Origin: Desulfovibrio sp.
GTDB lineage: Bacteria; Desulfobacterota; Desulfovibrionia; Desulfovibrionales; Desulfovibrionaceae
DNA length: 64,000 nucleotides
NCBI GenBank assembly: GCA_017415765.1
Contig: JAFQED010000064.1
Location: forward strand, 17,381 to 81,380
Reading direction: 5' to 3'
The position numbers and the translations under genes were made by a program. Below the pieces are notes generated by a model. It had not been told where the DNA came from, did no database searches, and saw only the letters and a program-made list of their open reading frames with translations. Of the stretch, positions 17,383 to 26,548 are shown piece by piece (within the stretch, counting starts at the first letter, position 1; every line of letters starts with the position of its first letter).

Positions 17383-18978
17383 ATGGAGATCGTTGTGGAA
17401 AGCCGCGAAAAGAGCAAAAAGCCTGTGGTCAAGCTGGGCACCAAGTCGCCCCACGCACGCTATTTCATGCCCATGCTGGAAAGTTTTGCCCGGCGGGACG
17501 ACCTTAACGAGGTCATCAAGAACCGGGTCAGCAAGGCCTGCGACCTGCTGGACGCGGGTATCCCCCTCTTCCCCAATGATTTCCGCAAAAAGGACGCCAT
17601 CAATGCCATCATTGAGGCAAACTCTGCCAAGGATGCCGAAGAACTGGCCGCAGATGGGGCGATTTTTGCCACGGCCGGACGCATCATCTCCCTGCGCTCC
17701 TTTGGCAAGGTAGCCTTCTTCCATCTTATGGATCAGGGCGGGCGTTTGCAGTGCTATGCCTCGCAGGAATTTCTGGACGAAGCCACCCACAAGATGGTCA
17801 AGAAGCTGGAAGTGGGGGATATCCTGGGGGTGGAAGGGCATCTCTTCCGCACCAAGACGGGTGAACTCACCCTGGCCTGTCGCAGCCTGCGGCTGCTGAC
17901 GCGCTCCATGCGGCCGCTGCCCGAAAAGTACCACGGCCTCAAGGACATGGAAACGCGTTACCGCCAACGCTATGTGGATCTTATCGTCACCCCCCGTGCC
18001 CGCGAGATATTCACCAAGCGCAGCCTTATCGTGCGCGAGTTTCGCCGCTTTATGGAAGACCACGGCTTCATGGAGGTGGAAAGCCCCATCATGCAGCCCC
18101 TGGCCGGGGGGGCCACGGCCCGCCCCTTCCGCACCCACCACAATGCCCTTGATATTGAACTCTTCCTGCGTATCGCGCCGGAACTGTATCTGAAGCGACT
18201 GCTGGTGGGCGGCTTTGAAAAGGTATTCGAGCTAAATCGCAGCTTCCGCAATGAAGGCATAGACACCCGGCACAATCCCGAATTTACCATGTGTGAATTC
18301 TACTGGGCCTATGCCACCTTTGAAGACCTGATGGACTTCACCGAAAAACTCTTTGCCCATTTGGCGCAAGTGGCCTGCGGCAGTACCATCGTGACCTATC
18401 AGGGGCAGGAGATAGACCTGACCCCCGGCCGCTGGAGACGCCTCAGCTTCTATGAGTCCCTGACGGAAATCGGCGGACACCAGCCGGATTTCTACAATGA
18501 TTACAACAAGGTGAAGGCCTACATCCGCGAGCGGGGCGAAAAAGCCACCGAAAGCGAAAGTCTGGAAAAGCTCCAGGCCAAGCTCTTTGACCTGGATGTG
18601 GAAGCCAAGCTGATCCAGCCGCACTTCATCTACCACTATCCTACGGAAATCTCACCCCTGTCACGCCGTAACGACAAGCAGCCGGAGATAACCGACCGCT
18701 TTGAGCTGTTCATCACCGGGCGGGAGCTTTCCAACGCCTTCTCCGAACTGAACGACCCTGTTGACCAGCGGCTGCGCTTTGAGGCGCAGGTGCGGGAAAA
18801 GGAAGCCGGCGACGACGAGGCCCACGCCATGGATGAGGATTACCTGCGCGCGCTGGAATACGGTATGCCCCCGGCCGCCGGACAGGGTGTGGGCATTGAC
18901 CGCCTGGTCATGCTGCTGACGGATTCCCCCTCCATCCGTGAGGTCATCCTCTTCCCGCTGCTCAAGCCAGAGTTTTAG
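17383..18978 (+). CDS. lysS: Lysyl-tRNA synthetase, class II
   Basis: LysRS charges tRNA-Lys. The 531-residue product has the OB-fold anticodon domain (ATAGRIISLRSFGKVAFFHL; residues about 85-180). The class II core follows: motif 1 region RYVDLIVTPRAREIFTKRS and FMEVESPIM, motif 2 FELNRSFRNEGIDTRHNPEF, and motif 3 MPPAAGQGVGIDRLVMLL. About 30 residues precede the point where most LysRS proteins begin (DDLNEVIKNRVSKACDLLDA), so the N-terminus is slightly extended. ATG 17383 lies 60 bases after the predicted promoter, but its ribosome site is weak; ATGs at 17467 or 17473 are alternatives. The 25-bp inverted repeat after the stop probably ends transcription. Confidence 0.95.
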   Translation: MEIVVESREKSKKPVVKLGTKSPHARYFMPMLESFARRDDLNEVIKNRVSKACDLLDAGIPLFPNDFRKKDAINAIIEANSAKDAEELAADGAIFATAGRIISLRSFGKVAFFHLMDQGGRLQCYASQEFLDEATHKMVKKLEVGDILGVEGHLFRTKTGELTLACRSLRLLTRSMRPLPEKYHGLKDMETRYRQRYVDLIVTPRAREIFTKRSLIVREFRRFMEDHGFMEVESPIMQPLAGGATARPFRTHHNALDIELFLRIAPELYLKRLLVGGFEKVFELNRSFRNEGIDTRHNPEFTMCEFYWAYATFEDLMDFTEKLFAHLAQVACGSTIVTYQGQEIDLTPGRWRRLSFYESLTEIGGHQPDFYNDYNKVKAYIRERGEKATESESLEKLQAKLFDLDVEAKLIQPHFIYHYPTEISPLSRRNDKQPEITDRFELFITGRELSNAFSELNDPVDQRLRFEAQVREKEAGDDEAHAMDEDYLRALEYGMPPAAGQGVGIDRLVMLLTDSPSIREVILFPLLKPEF

Positions 18979-19005
18979 GCCGGGATTCTAGGGCGGAGCT
19001 ACATC

Positions 19006-19060
19006 ATTAGAGCATTTTTTGATTGAAACATAGAGTGTTTCAATCAAAAAATGCTCTAAT
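19006..19060. repeat. Perfect 25-bp inverted repeat (hairpin) after lysS
   Basis: Both arms are 25 bases (19006-19030 and 19036-19060; left arm begins ATTAGAGCATTTTTTGATTG) around a 5-base loop TAGAG, with no mismatch. The arms are AT-rich, unlike a standard GC-stem terminator, and the T6 run is inside the stem. It may serve as a bidirectional terminator or may be a MITE/REP-like mobile hairpin. Symmetry to the last base favours the latter. Confidence 0.85.
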
Positions 19061-19179
19061 CGCTACCATGCCCACGACTCGCTCTACCAATAGCTTGTAT
19101 TCTATTCAGCTCCCAGTGCAAGAATTCCACTTCAAAAAAAGCCTTGAATCTGCGGGCAAGCTGGGCCAGAATACCAGCC

Positions 19180-20406
19180 ATGTCTTTTGAGCTTTTTGTA
19201 GCCCTGCGATACCTCTTTTCCCGGCGCAAGCAGACCTTCATCTATGTCATTTCCCTCATGTCCATTCTGGGAGTGGCCCTGGGGGTCGGTGCGCTGGTGG
19301 TGGTGCTTGGCGTCTATAACGGCCTGACCACGGATATGCGTGACAAGATACTGGGTGCCAATGCCCATGGCATCGTCATGTCCTATCTGCCACAAGCCTT
19401 TGCGGCCAATCCCAACATTACGGAACAGGTACGGGCTGTGTCCGGTGTTACCGGGGCCACGCCCTTTATCTATACGGAAGTCATGCTTTCCACCCCCAAC
19501 GGGGTCAAGGGTGTGGTGCTGCGCGGCATAGACCCCGCAGGTGCGCCCGATGTGGTCACCCTTCTGCGCCAGACACAGCAGGGCACGGCCCTGGATCTGC
19601 AAAGGGAGGGTACCCCCGGCATCATCGTGGGTGAGGAGCTGGCAAAACGCCTCGGCCTTGTGAAAGGCAGCCGGGTCAACCTGCTGTCGCCTTCGGGACA
19701 AAAAAGTGCCGCAGGCTTCAGCCCGCGCATCCGCCCCTTTGAGGTGGTGGGCATCTTCAAGTCCGGCATGTTCGAGTATGACTCATCCCTGGCCTTTGTC
19801 ACGCTGGCCGCGGCCCGCGATATGCTCAACCTGCCGGAAGGCTATCTCTCCGGCGTGGAAATCACCGTGGATGACTTGTTTGAGGCAGATGCCATTGCCA
19901 GCCGTCTGACCGATGCGCTGGGTTCGCCCTTTTATGCCCGCTCCTGGATGGAGATGAACGCCAACCTTTTTGCGGCCCTCAAGCTGGAAAAGATCGGCAT
20001 GTTCATCCTGCTGGCCATGGTGGTGCTCATCGGTTCCTTCTCCATTGTCACCAGCCTGATCATGCTGGTCATGGAAAAAACACGCGACATTGCCATCATG
20101 ATGTCCATGGGGGCCACACGCGGCATGATCCGCCGTATCTTCATGTATCAGGGTATCATCATTGGTGCTGTCGGCACCCTGCTGGGCTATGCGCTGGGCC
20201 TCAGCGTGGGGGGGCTGCTCAAGCGGTACCAGTTCATCAAGCTGCCCGAAAATGTCTATACGCTTGACCACCTGCCCATCAGCATCACCATGACAGATGT
20301 GCTTATCGTGGGGGCCAGTGCCATGCTGCTCTGCTTCCTTGCCACCCTCTACCCGGCCCGGCAGGCCGCACGCCTGATGCCGGCCGAAGCCCTGCGGTAC
20401 GAATGA
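19180..20406 (+). CDS. Lipoprotein-releasing ABC transporter permease (LolC/LolE type)
   Basis: A 408-residue inner-membrane permease that, with LolD, pulls lipoproteins from the inner membrane for transfer to LolA. It starts MSFELFVALRYLFSRRKQTF, the typical LolC/E opening, followed by TM1 (VISLMSILGVALGVGALVVV). A large periplasmic MacB-PCD-like domain covers residues about 45-265. The FtsX domain has three more TM helices (FILLAMVVLIGSFSIVTSLI; GIIIGAVGTLLGYALGLSVG; VLIVGASAMLLCFLATLYPA). It ends PARQAARLMPAEALRYE, as in the family. A single LolC/E gene implies a homodimeric (LolF-like) exporter. It overlaps lolD by 4 bases. The ATG at 19180 is chosen by homology to the family N-terminus. 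Confidence 0.93.
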   Translation: MSFELFVALRYLFSRRKQTFIYVISLMSILGVALGVGALVVVLGVYNGLTTDMRDKILGANAHGIVMSYLPQAFAANPNITEQVRAVSGVTGATPFIYTEVMLSTPNGVKGVVLRGIDPAGAPDVVTLLRQTQQGTALDLQREGTPGIIVGEELAKRLGLVKGSRVNLLSPSGQKSAAGFSPRIRPFEVVGIFKSGMFEYDSSLAFVTLAAARDMLNLPEGYLSGVEITVDDLFEADAIASRLTDALGSPFYARSWMEMNANLFAALKLEKIGMFILLAMVVLIGSFSIVTSLIMLVMEKTRDIAIMMSMGATRGMIRRIFMYQGIIIGAVGTLLGYALGLSVGGLLKRYQFIKLPENVYTLDHLPISITMTDVLIVGASAMLLCFLATLYPARQAARLMPAEALRYE

Positions 20407-21092
20407 TGGCTGCCCTCTATCAGTTCTGCAAGGTCTGCAAGTCCTTTCCCGGCCCGGACGCGGATATTGAGATTTTGCGGGATATCGACCTCGAGATACA
20501 CGCTGGCGAGGCACTAGCCATCGTGGGGGCTTCCGGCTCCGGCAAGTCCACCCTCTTGCATCTTATGGGCGCACTTGATACTCCAAGTTCCGGCAGGATA
20601 GTTTTTGACGGAACAGACCTGGCCCAGATGCGCCCGGATGCAAAGGCGGCCTTCCGCAACCGTTCGCTGGGCTTTGTTTTTCAGTTCCATCATCTTTTGC
20701 CGGAATTTTCTGCGCTGGAAAACGTCGCCATGCCCGCCATCATCGGTGGGGCGCGGCGGGATGCCATCAGCGGGGATGCCCGCGCCATGCTGGAGCGCGT
20801 TGGCCTTGCCCACCGCGCAGACAGCAAAACAGCCACCCTCTCCGGCGGGGAACGCCAGCGGGTGGCCATTGCCCGTGCCGTCCTCATGCGGCCGCGTGTC
20901 CTGCTGGCAGACGAACCCACGGGCAACCTTGACGAAACAAGCGGCGCGCAGGTTGGCGACCTGCTGGCCGAACTCAACCGCGAACTGGGCATGACTCTTG
21001 TGGTCGTGACACATAATCAGGAGTTGGCTGCGCGTATGGATCGCGGGCTGGAACTCAGGGCGGGGGCTCTGTATGAGAAGTCTTTTGCGTAA
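20403..21092 (+). CDS. lolD: Lipoprotein-releasing system ATP-binding protein LolD
   Basis: A 229-residue ABC ATPase that powers lipoprotein release. It has Walker A GASGSGKST, Q-loop FQFHHLLPEF, signature LSGGERQRVAIARA, Walker B VLLADEPTGNLDE and the switch His in VVVTHNQEL. FQFHHLLPEFSALENVAMPA is the hallmark of the LolD/FtsE/MacB class. It starts inside the stop codon of the permease gene (ATGATG at 20403; the first ATG overlaps TGA), and its 3' end overlaps bamA by 20 bases. This makes a tightly coupled lol-bamA operon for outer-membrane biogenesis. Confidence 0.95.
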   Translation: MMAALYQFCKVCKSFPGPDADIEILRDIDLEIHAGEALAIVGASGSGKSTLLHLMGALDTPSSGRIVFDGTDLAQMRPDAKAAFRNRSLGFVFQFHHLLPEFSALENVAMPAIIGGARRDAISGDARAMLERVGLAHRADSKTATLSGGERQRVAIARAVLMRPRVLLADEPTGNLDETSGAQVGDLLAELNRELGMTLVVVTHNQELAARMDRGLELRAGALYEKSFA

Positions 21093-23826
21093 TGTGCTGT
21101 TTGGGGGATTGCTGGCCGCCGTGCTGTGCTGTGCCACCAGCGGGGCCGCCCTGGCGGCTGCCAGGGTGCTGGTGCTGCCCTTTCAGGTCAATGCCGGCCC
21201 GGAAATGCCACAGGCAGCGCAGGACGTGCCCCAGAGCATCGTCAACCAGCTTGGGCAGCAGGGCCTTGAGGCCGTCCCCATGCGTCAGTCCCGCAACCTC
21301 TTCCAGTCCAGCGGTGACGGCAGCATAGACCTTGCAACGGCCCGGCGACTGGGGCAACAGGCCGGTGCAGCCCTTGTCATTTATGGAAATTTCAACCAGC
21401 TGGGCGATGGCTTTGTCATGGAGACCCGCCTTGTCCCGGTAGATGCGGGCCAGCCCGTGCCTGCGGGCTTTGAGCGGGACAGTCTGCTTGCCCTGGAAGA
21501 ATGTTCTGCCCTCATCGCCGGACGCGCTGCCCAGATGCTGGGCGCGACCAGCGCAGAGGGGCGGACTGGTTCAAGCGCGCCTGCCGCAGCCTCGGCCGGG
21601 CTTGTGCCCATGATCGCCCCCAGCACGGGCGGCCTTGCCGATGTGCAGGTGCGCGGCATGAACGTCATGGATCCGGATACGGTGCTGATGCGCCTGACCA
21701 TCCGCAAGGGTGACAGCCCCGATGCCAATGCCATCAATGAAGAAATCAAGCGCATCTGGGAAATGGGCTATTTCAGTGATGTACAGGCCTTCATGGAAGG
21801 CAATGTCCTGGTCTTCAGCGTGGTGGAGAAACCGCGTATCGACAATATCATCGTGGAAGGCTCCAGCGAGATCGACCAGGAGGACGTACTGGCTGTCATG
21901 GGTACGCGGACAGGCAGCGTCCTGAACGAGCAAATGCTCTCCGATGACCTGCAAAAAATCATCGAACTCTACCGCAAGGACGGCTTCTATCTGGCCGAGG
22001 CCGATTACCGGCTGGAAGACCGCGCCGGTGGGCGTGGTGCCGTGCTGGTCATCTCTGTCAAGGAGGGCAACAAGCTCTATATCAAGGAAGTCATCATCAA
22101 CGGCCTGAAAGAGCTGGATCGCGATGATCTTAACGACTATCTGGCTCTGCGTCCGCGTGGGATCTTCTCCTGGATGACCGGGACAGGCGTCCTCAAGGAA
22201 GAATATCTTGAGCGCGATACCAACGCCATAGCCGCCTTTGGCCTGAACCAAGGGCATATCGACATCCAGGTTTCCGCGCCTGAAGTGGAATACAAGCCCG
22301 ATGGCATCTATGTGACCTTTACCGTGTCCGAAGGCCCGCGCTACACTATCCGCAGTGTGCAGTTTGCCGGGGATGTCATCGACACCGAAGAGCAGATGCT
22401 TGAGGTCGTCCAGATGGACGACTGGAAGGACGATGAGACCTACTTCTCCCTTACCGTGATGCAGGAGGACTCCAAACGCCTTACCGATCACTACGCCAAC
22501 TACGGCTACGCCTTTGCAGAGGTGGACACCAGGCTCATCAAGGCTGATGACGGCAGCCCGCAGGTGGATGTGGGCTACCTGATCAACAAGAAGCAAAAGA
22601 TATTCATCCGCCGCATGAGCGTGGAAGGCAACACCAAAACCCGTGACAATGTCATCCTGCGTGAAATGCGCCTTGGTGATGGCGATATGTACGAAGGGGC
22701 AAAACTGCGCCGCTCCAATGAGCGTCTGAACCGTCTGCGCTATTTTGCGGCCGTGGACACAGAGCTTGTCCCCACCGGGCAGGAGGACGAGGTTGACCTC
22801 AAGGTCAAGGTCAAGGAGGCCAATACCGGGGCACTCATGGGTGGTATCGGCTATTCCACCTACTATGATGTGGGTGTTTCGGCCTCCATCATGGAGCGCA
22901 ACCTCTTTGGCCGTGGCTACTGGTTGCAGTTGCAGGGCTTCTTCTCCTGGCGGCGCACATCCGGGATGCTTTCCTTTACCAACCCGCGTCTCTATGACAC
23001 CGAAATTTCCTTCGGCAACGACCTCTACTATACCTACGAATACTGGGACGACTTTACCAAGGAAACCATCGGCGACAGTATCCGCTTTGGCTATCCCATC
23101 GGCGAATACAGCAGCGTGGGCCTGGGCTACCGCCTGGAACGCTACATCCTGACCGACGTTTACGAGTACGCGTCTCCCTATATCAGCGATTACGAAGGCA
23201 TAAACTGGACGAGTGCCGTCTCTGTACGCTTTACGCGCGACTCCACCGATGCCAAGGATCGTCCCACCAAGGGTACCATCACCCGCCTCTGGGCCGAATA
23301 CGGCGGCGGCGGCCTGGGCGGTACGGACAACTTCATCAAGACCATGGCCGACTGGCAGGGCTTCTGGTCCGTGAATCCAGAGCATGTCTTCCATGTGCGG
23401 GCGCGTCTGGGCGGCGTTTTCCAGAACACTGACCATCCTGTGCCGGTCTTTGAACGCTTCTGGCTGGGCGGCATGGACACCATCCGTGGCTATTCCTATA
23501 CCGACATCTCGCCGCGCGACTACCGCTACGCGGGCGAACATGTGGGCGGCGACCGCATGGGCGTGCTGAACCTGGAATACATCTGGACCTTTGAAAAAGA
23601 AATGGGGCTGGCCATCGTGCCCTTTGTGGACGCCGGCTTCAACATCGACCAGAAGACCATGGGCGACAAGCTGGACGAATACATGGTGGCCTCCACCGGC
23701 CTGGAGCTGCGCTGGCGTTCGCCCATGGGGGATCTGCGTATCGCCTATGGCATCCCGCTGGTCAAGGACTACGACAAGGAACGCGAACAGGGTCGGCTGG
23801 AATTCAGCATGGGCCAGTTCTTCTAA
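21073..23826 (+). CDS. bamA: Outer-membrane protein assembly factor BamA with an N-terminal extra domain
   Basis: BamA inserts beta-barrel proteins into the outer membrane. The 917-residue precursor has a signal peptide (about residues 1-28, ending GAALA/AA). An extra alpha/beta domain follows over about 29-175 (ARVLVLPFQVNAGPE ... GAALVIYGNFNQLGDGF), which resembles TolB-N/FlgO-like folds. Then come five POTRA repeats (about 190-560; first starts LADVQVRGMNVMDPDTVLMR) and the 16-strand barrel, with the loop-6 lid FERFWLGGMDTIRGYSY and a terminal Phe. E. coli BamA is about 800 residues and lacks the extra domain. It overlaps lolD and is followed by amidase, ompH and fabZ, the usual envelope block without lpxD. 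Confidence 0.95.
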   Translation: MRSLLRNVLFGGLLAAVLCCATSGAALAAARVLVLPFQVNAGPEMPQAAQDVPQSIVNQLGQQGLEAVPMRQSRNLFQSSGDGSIDLATARRLGQQAGAALVIYGNFNQLGDGFVMETRLVPVDAGQPVPAGFERDSLLALEECSALIAGRAAQMLGATSAEGRTGSSAPAAASAGLVPMIAPSTGGLADVQVRGMNVMDPDTVLMRLTIRKGDSPDANAINEEIKRIWEMGYFSDVQAFMEGNVLVFSVVEKPRIDNIIVEGSSEIDQEDVLAVMGTRTGSVLNEQMLSDDLQKIIELYRKDGFYLAEADYRLEDRAGGRGAVLVISVKEGNKLYIKEVIINGLKELDRDDLNDYLALRPRGIFSWMTGTGVLKEEYLERDTNAIAAFGLNQGHIDIQVSAPEVEYKPDGIYVTFTVSEGPRYTIRSVQFAGDVIDTEEQMLEVVQMDDWKDDETYFSLTVMQEDSKRLTDHYANYGYAFAEVDTRLIKADDGSPQVDVGYLINKKQKIFIRRMSVEGNTKTRDNVILREMRLGDGDMYEGAKLRRSNERLNRLRYFAAVDTELVPTGQEDEVDLKVKVKEANTGALMGGIGYSTYYDVGVSASIMERNLFGRGYWLQLQGFFSWRRTSGMLSFTNPRLYDTEISFGNDLYYTYEYWDDFTKETIGDSIRFGYPIGEYSSVGLGYRLERYILTDVYEYASPYISDYEGINWTSAVSVRFTRDSTDAKDRPTKGTITRLWAEYGGGGLGGTDNFIKTMADWQGFWSVNPEHVFHVRARLGGVFQNTDHPVPVFERFWLGGMDTIRGYSYTDISPRDYRYAGEHVGGDRMGVLNLEYIWTFEKEMGLAIVPFVDAGFNIDQKTMGDKLDEYMVASTGLELRWRSPMGDLRIAYGIPLVKDYDKEREQGRLEFSMGQFF

Positions 23827-23951
23827 CAAGAGCTGGCAACAGCCTGTGCCTGTCAAACAAACAGGCGCAAGGATATGGCCAAGATAGCGTGTGCCCATTG
23901 TCCTCGCCGGGCAGTGGGCACACGGCGTAGTCCAGCCCTGCTGCAAAGGGC

Positions 23952-23980
23952 TTGACAAGTCTGCCAGAGATATATTTACA
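23952..23980 (+). promoter_or_regulatory. Predicted promoter upstream of the amidase gene
   Basis: A perfect -35 TTGACA (23952-23957) is followed after 17 bases by TTTACA (23975-23980, 3/6). It sits in the 294-base gap between bamA and the amidase gene. That gap otherwise shows only a small GCCTGT/ACAGGC hairpin soon after bamA. Confidence 0.4.
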
Positions 23981-24120
23981 GTGAGGTTGCGGAAGCACAG
24001 GCTGGCAGCCGTTTCCTTTGGAAAAGGGAGATCCCCCGGCCCTTATGCCGTCAGCACGCCGACCGATAAGATAGTTGTGTGGGCTGCATATGCAGCAAAG
24101 TCATACCAGCGGGAGCCACC

Positions 24121-26475
24121 GTGGCAAAAATACAGCAGCATCCCACCGATACGCGCCTCCTGAGGCGTCTTGCGCCGCCCCTGGCCTTCGTGGCGGCTCT
24201 CTGTGTGCTGGTCATCTGTTGTTACGATTCTGGCTACACCTCCCTGCCCCCCACAGAAAAACGCTACAGCGCGGCCAAGGCCGACATCGCCAGCCTCAAG
24301 GCCAATACCAAACGGGCCAGTCAGCGTGAACCGTGGGAGAAGCTGGCTCAGGAATTTCGCGACATCTACGAGCAGGATCCGGCCTGGCCCAATCGCCCGG
24401 CAGCCCTCTTCCGGGCTGCTGAAAGTCTGGAAGAACTGGCCCGCCGCTCCTTTGTCAAGGCAGACGCCCGCAAGGCTGTGGCCTGTTATGAAAATCTGGC
24501 CCTGCGCCATGCGGACAGCCGTCTGGCAGATGACGCCCTCTTCCGGGCAGCGCGCTTGCGGGCCTCATGGCTGCGGGATGACGCGGGCGCGCTGGAATTG
24601 CTGCGCCGCGCCAGAAAGCAATACCCCCGTGGTGATATGCGGGCCAAGATCGACGCGCTGGAAAAGGCCCTCAGGGCCTCGGCCAGCGGGCGCACCGCCC
24701 CCGAGGCCATGCAGGTCGCTGCTGCCGAGCAGCCAGTGCAGGAAGACGCCCCTGTCCGTCCACAGAACGACAGTACGGATCCACGTGGTATCATGCCACG
24801 CTATATCGCTGCCAAAAAACGCATGGAAAATCTGACGGCAGACAAGACCAGAAGCTGCTGGCGGCAGCCGTGGGAGGAACTGCGTGATGAATTCCTGACC
24901 CTCAGCAAGGCCGGTAAGGGCTGGGCCATCGCGCCCGGCGCGCTTTTCCGTGCGGCTGCCAGTCAGGAGTCGCTGGCCCGCTGCTCACATCAGGGCAGTG
25001 ATTACCGCAAGGCCCTTCAGCTGTACCACAGCCTGACCATGACCTTCCCCAAGAGTGCGCTGGCCGATGACGCCATGTTGCAGGCAGCTCGCATCAATGC
25101 CCATCTCAAGGAAAAGGACAAGGCACTGGCTCTGGTACAGGATTTGTACAAACGCTATCCCAATGGAGATATGCGCCCGGCCGCCGAAGCCCTTGCGGCT
25201 TCTCTCCAGGCACAGGCCCAGCCCGCTGCCCCGGCCGGCAAACAAGCCGTAGAACAGAGCCAGGCCAAAACTCCGGCGCACAAGTCGGAGCTGCAAGTGC
25301 TTTCGTGGGATTCGCCCAACAGGGACAGCGTGGAGATCGTGCTGGAAATGAGCGGCCCGGTGCAGTACAGTTCCCGCCTTGTCAGAAAGGAAAAAAAGGG
25401 GCAGGACACGCCTGACCGGCTGTATCTTGACCTGGCGGACAGCAGCGTGGTCAGTGACGTCCGCAAGGGGGTGAGCATCAGCGGCAGTCTGCTGCAAGCC
25501 GTGCGCGTGCGTGACCGCAAGGACGGCGGGGCAACCCTTCAGTTTGATTTTCGGGATGTGGGCCGCTATGACATCCGCAAGGAAGACGACCCCTGCCGCA
25601 TTGTGCTGAGTGTGGCCGCTGGCAAGGTTCCCCTGCCCCAACGTCAGAATGCCGCTGTGGCAGAGGCATTGCCGGATACGCCGGATGCTCCGCCCCCTTC
25701 CTCCCGCAAGGTCACAGCTCCCGGACAAATGGCCAATATGGCCAACCAGCTTGGCCTCAGTGTCCATACGGTATTCATTGACGCCGGCCACGGCGGCCGA
25801 GACCCCGGTGCTACCCACAACGATGTGCTGGAACGCAACATTACCCTTGATGTGGCCATGACCCTGGGGCGTCTGCTGCGGGCCAACGGGCTGGAAGTCG
25901 TGTACAGTCGTAAGCGCGATCAGGCCATCGCCCTCAGCGAGCGTACCCACATGGCCAACAAGGAACGGGCAGATCTTTTTGTGTCCATACACGTCAATGC
26001 CAGCCCGGATCCCAGCGTCCACGGCGTGGAAACCTATTACCTTGACCTGGCCCGCAATCCGCAGGCCGCCCGTGTGGCCGCGCTGGAAAACGCCGGCAGT
26101 GATCGCCGCCTTGGCGACATGCAGGACATGCTGGCCGATGTCATGTTGTCGGCCCGAGTGGGAGAATCCCGCCGTCTGGCGGGCGACATCCAGCGGCTCA
26201 CCATGTTCCGCCTCAAACGGCGGAATTACGAGGTACGCAACAACGGCGTCAAATCCGCCCCCTTCCATGTGCTCATCGGCGCGCAAATGCCCGCCGTACT
26301 GGTGGAGCTGGGCTATTGTTCCAACAAGGCCGAAGCGAAGAAGCTGCTTGACCCCAAGTATCGTCTGGCACTGGCCGAGGGACTGGCCGAGGGTATCCTG
26401 GCCTACAGGGATCGTCTGCAGGATAACAGCACGGCGCAGAACACCTTGACGAACAAAAAGCCCGATGCTATGTGA
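24121..26475 (+). CDS. N-acetylmuramoyl-L-alanine amidase (AMIN + Amidase_3) with N-terminal TPR-like repeats
   Basis: A 784-residue periplasmic cell-wall amidase that cuts the MurNAc-L-Ala bond of peptidoglycan, probably in daughter-cell separation. I start it at GTG 24121 (MAKIQQHPTDTRLLRR), preceded by GGGAG; an ATG at 24079 lacks a ribosome site. A signal anchor (about residues 18-36) is followed by two homologous TPR/tol-pal-like blocks (PWEKLAQEFRDIYEQ... and PWEELRDEFLTLSK...). Then comes an AMIN domain (about 395-500, SELQVLSWDSPNRDSVEIVL). The zinc amidase domain has the metal ligands in VFIDAGHGGRDPGA, the Glu of VLERNITLD, the His in VSIHVNAS, and the catalytic Glu in VLVELGYCSN. 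All ligands are present, so it should be active. Confidence 0.93.
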   Translation: MAKIQQHPTDTRLLRRLAPPLAFVAALCVLVICCYDSGYTSLPPTEKRYSAAKADIASLKANTKRASQREPWEKLAQEFRDIYEQDPAWPNRPAALFRAAESLEELARRSFVKADARKAVACYENLALRHADSRLADDALFRAARLRASWLRDDAGALELLRRARKQYPRGDMRAKIDALEKALRASASGRTAPEAMQVAAAEQPVQEDAPVRPQNDSTDPRGIMPRYIAAKKRMENLTADKTRSCWRQPWEELRDEFLTLSKAGKGWAIAPGALFRAAASQESLARCSHQGSDYRKALQLYHSLTMTFPKSALADDAMLQAARINAHLKEKDKALALVQDLYKRYPNGDMRPAAEALAASLQAQAQPAAPAGKQAVEQSQAKTPAHKSELQVLSWDSPNRDSVEIVLEMSGPVQYSSRLVRKEKKGQDTPDRLYLDLADSSVVSDVRKGVSISGSLLQAVRVRDRKDGGATLQFDFRDVGRYDIRKEDDPCRIVLSVAAGKVPLPQRQNAAVAEALPDTPDAPPPSSRKVTAPGQMANMANQLGLSVHTVFIDAGHGGRDPGATHNDVLERNITLDVAMTLGRLLRANGLEVVYSRKRDQAIALSERTHMANKERADLFVSIHVNASPDPSVHGVETYYLDLARNPQAARVAALENAGSDRRLGDMQDMLADVMLSARVGESRRLAGDIQRLTMFRLKRRNYEVRNNGVKSAPFHVLIGAQMPAVLVELGYCSNKAEAKKLLDPKYRLALAEGLAEGILAYRDRLQDNSTAQNTLTNKKPDAM

Positions 26476-26548
26476 CAGCAATTGAGCAGAGGGGCCCCAG
26501 GCTCCCGACACGCATACGAATACCAGTAATCGGGGAAGGAGACAGTTC

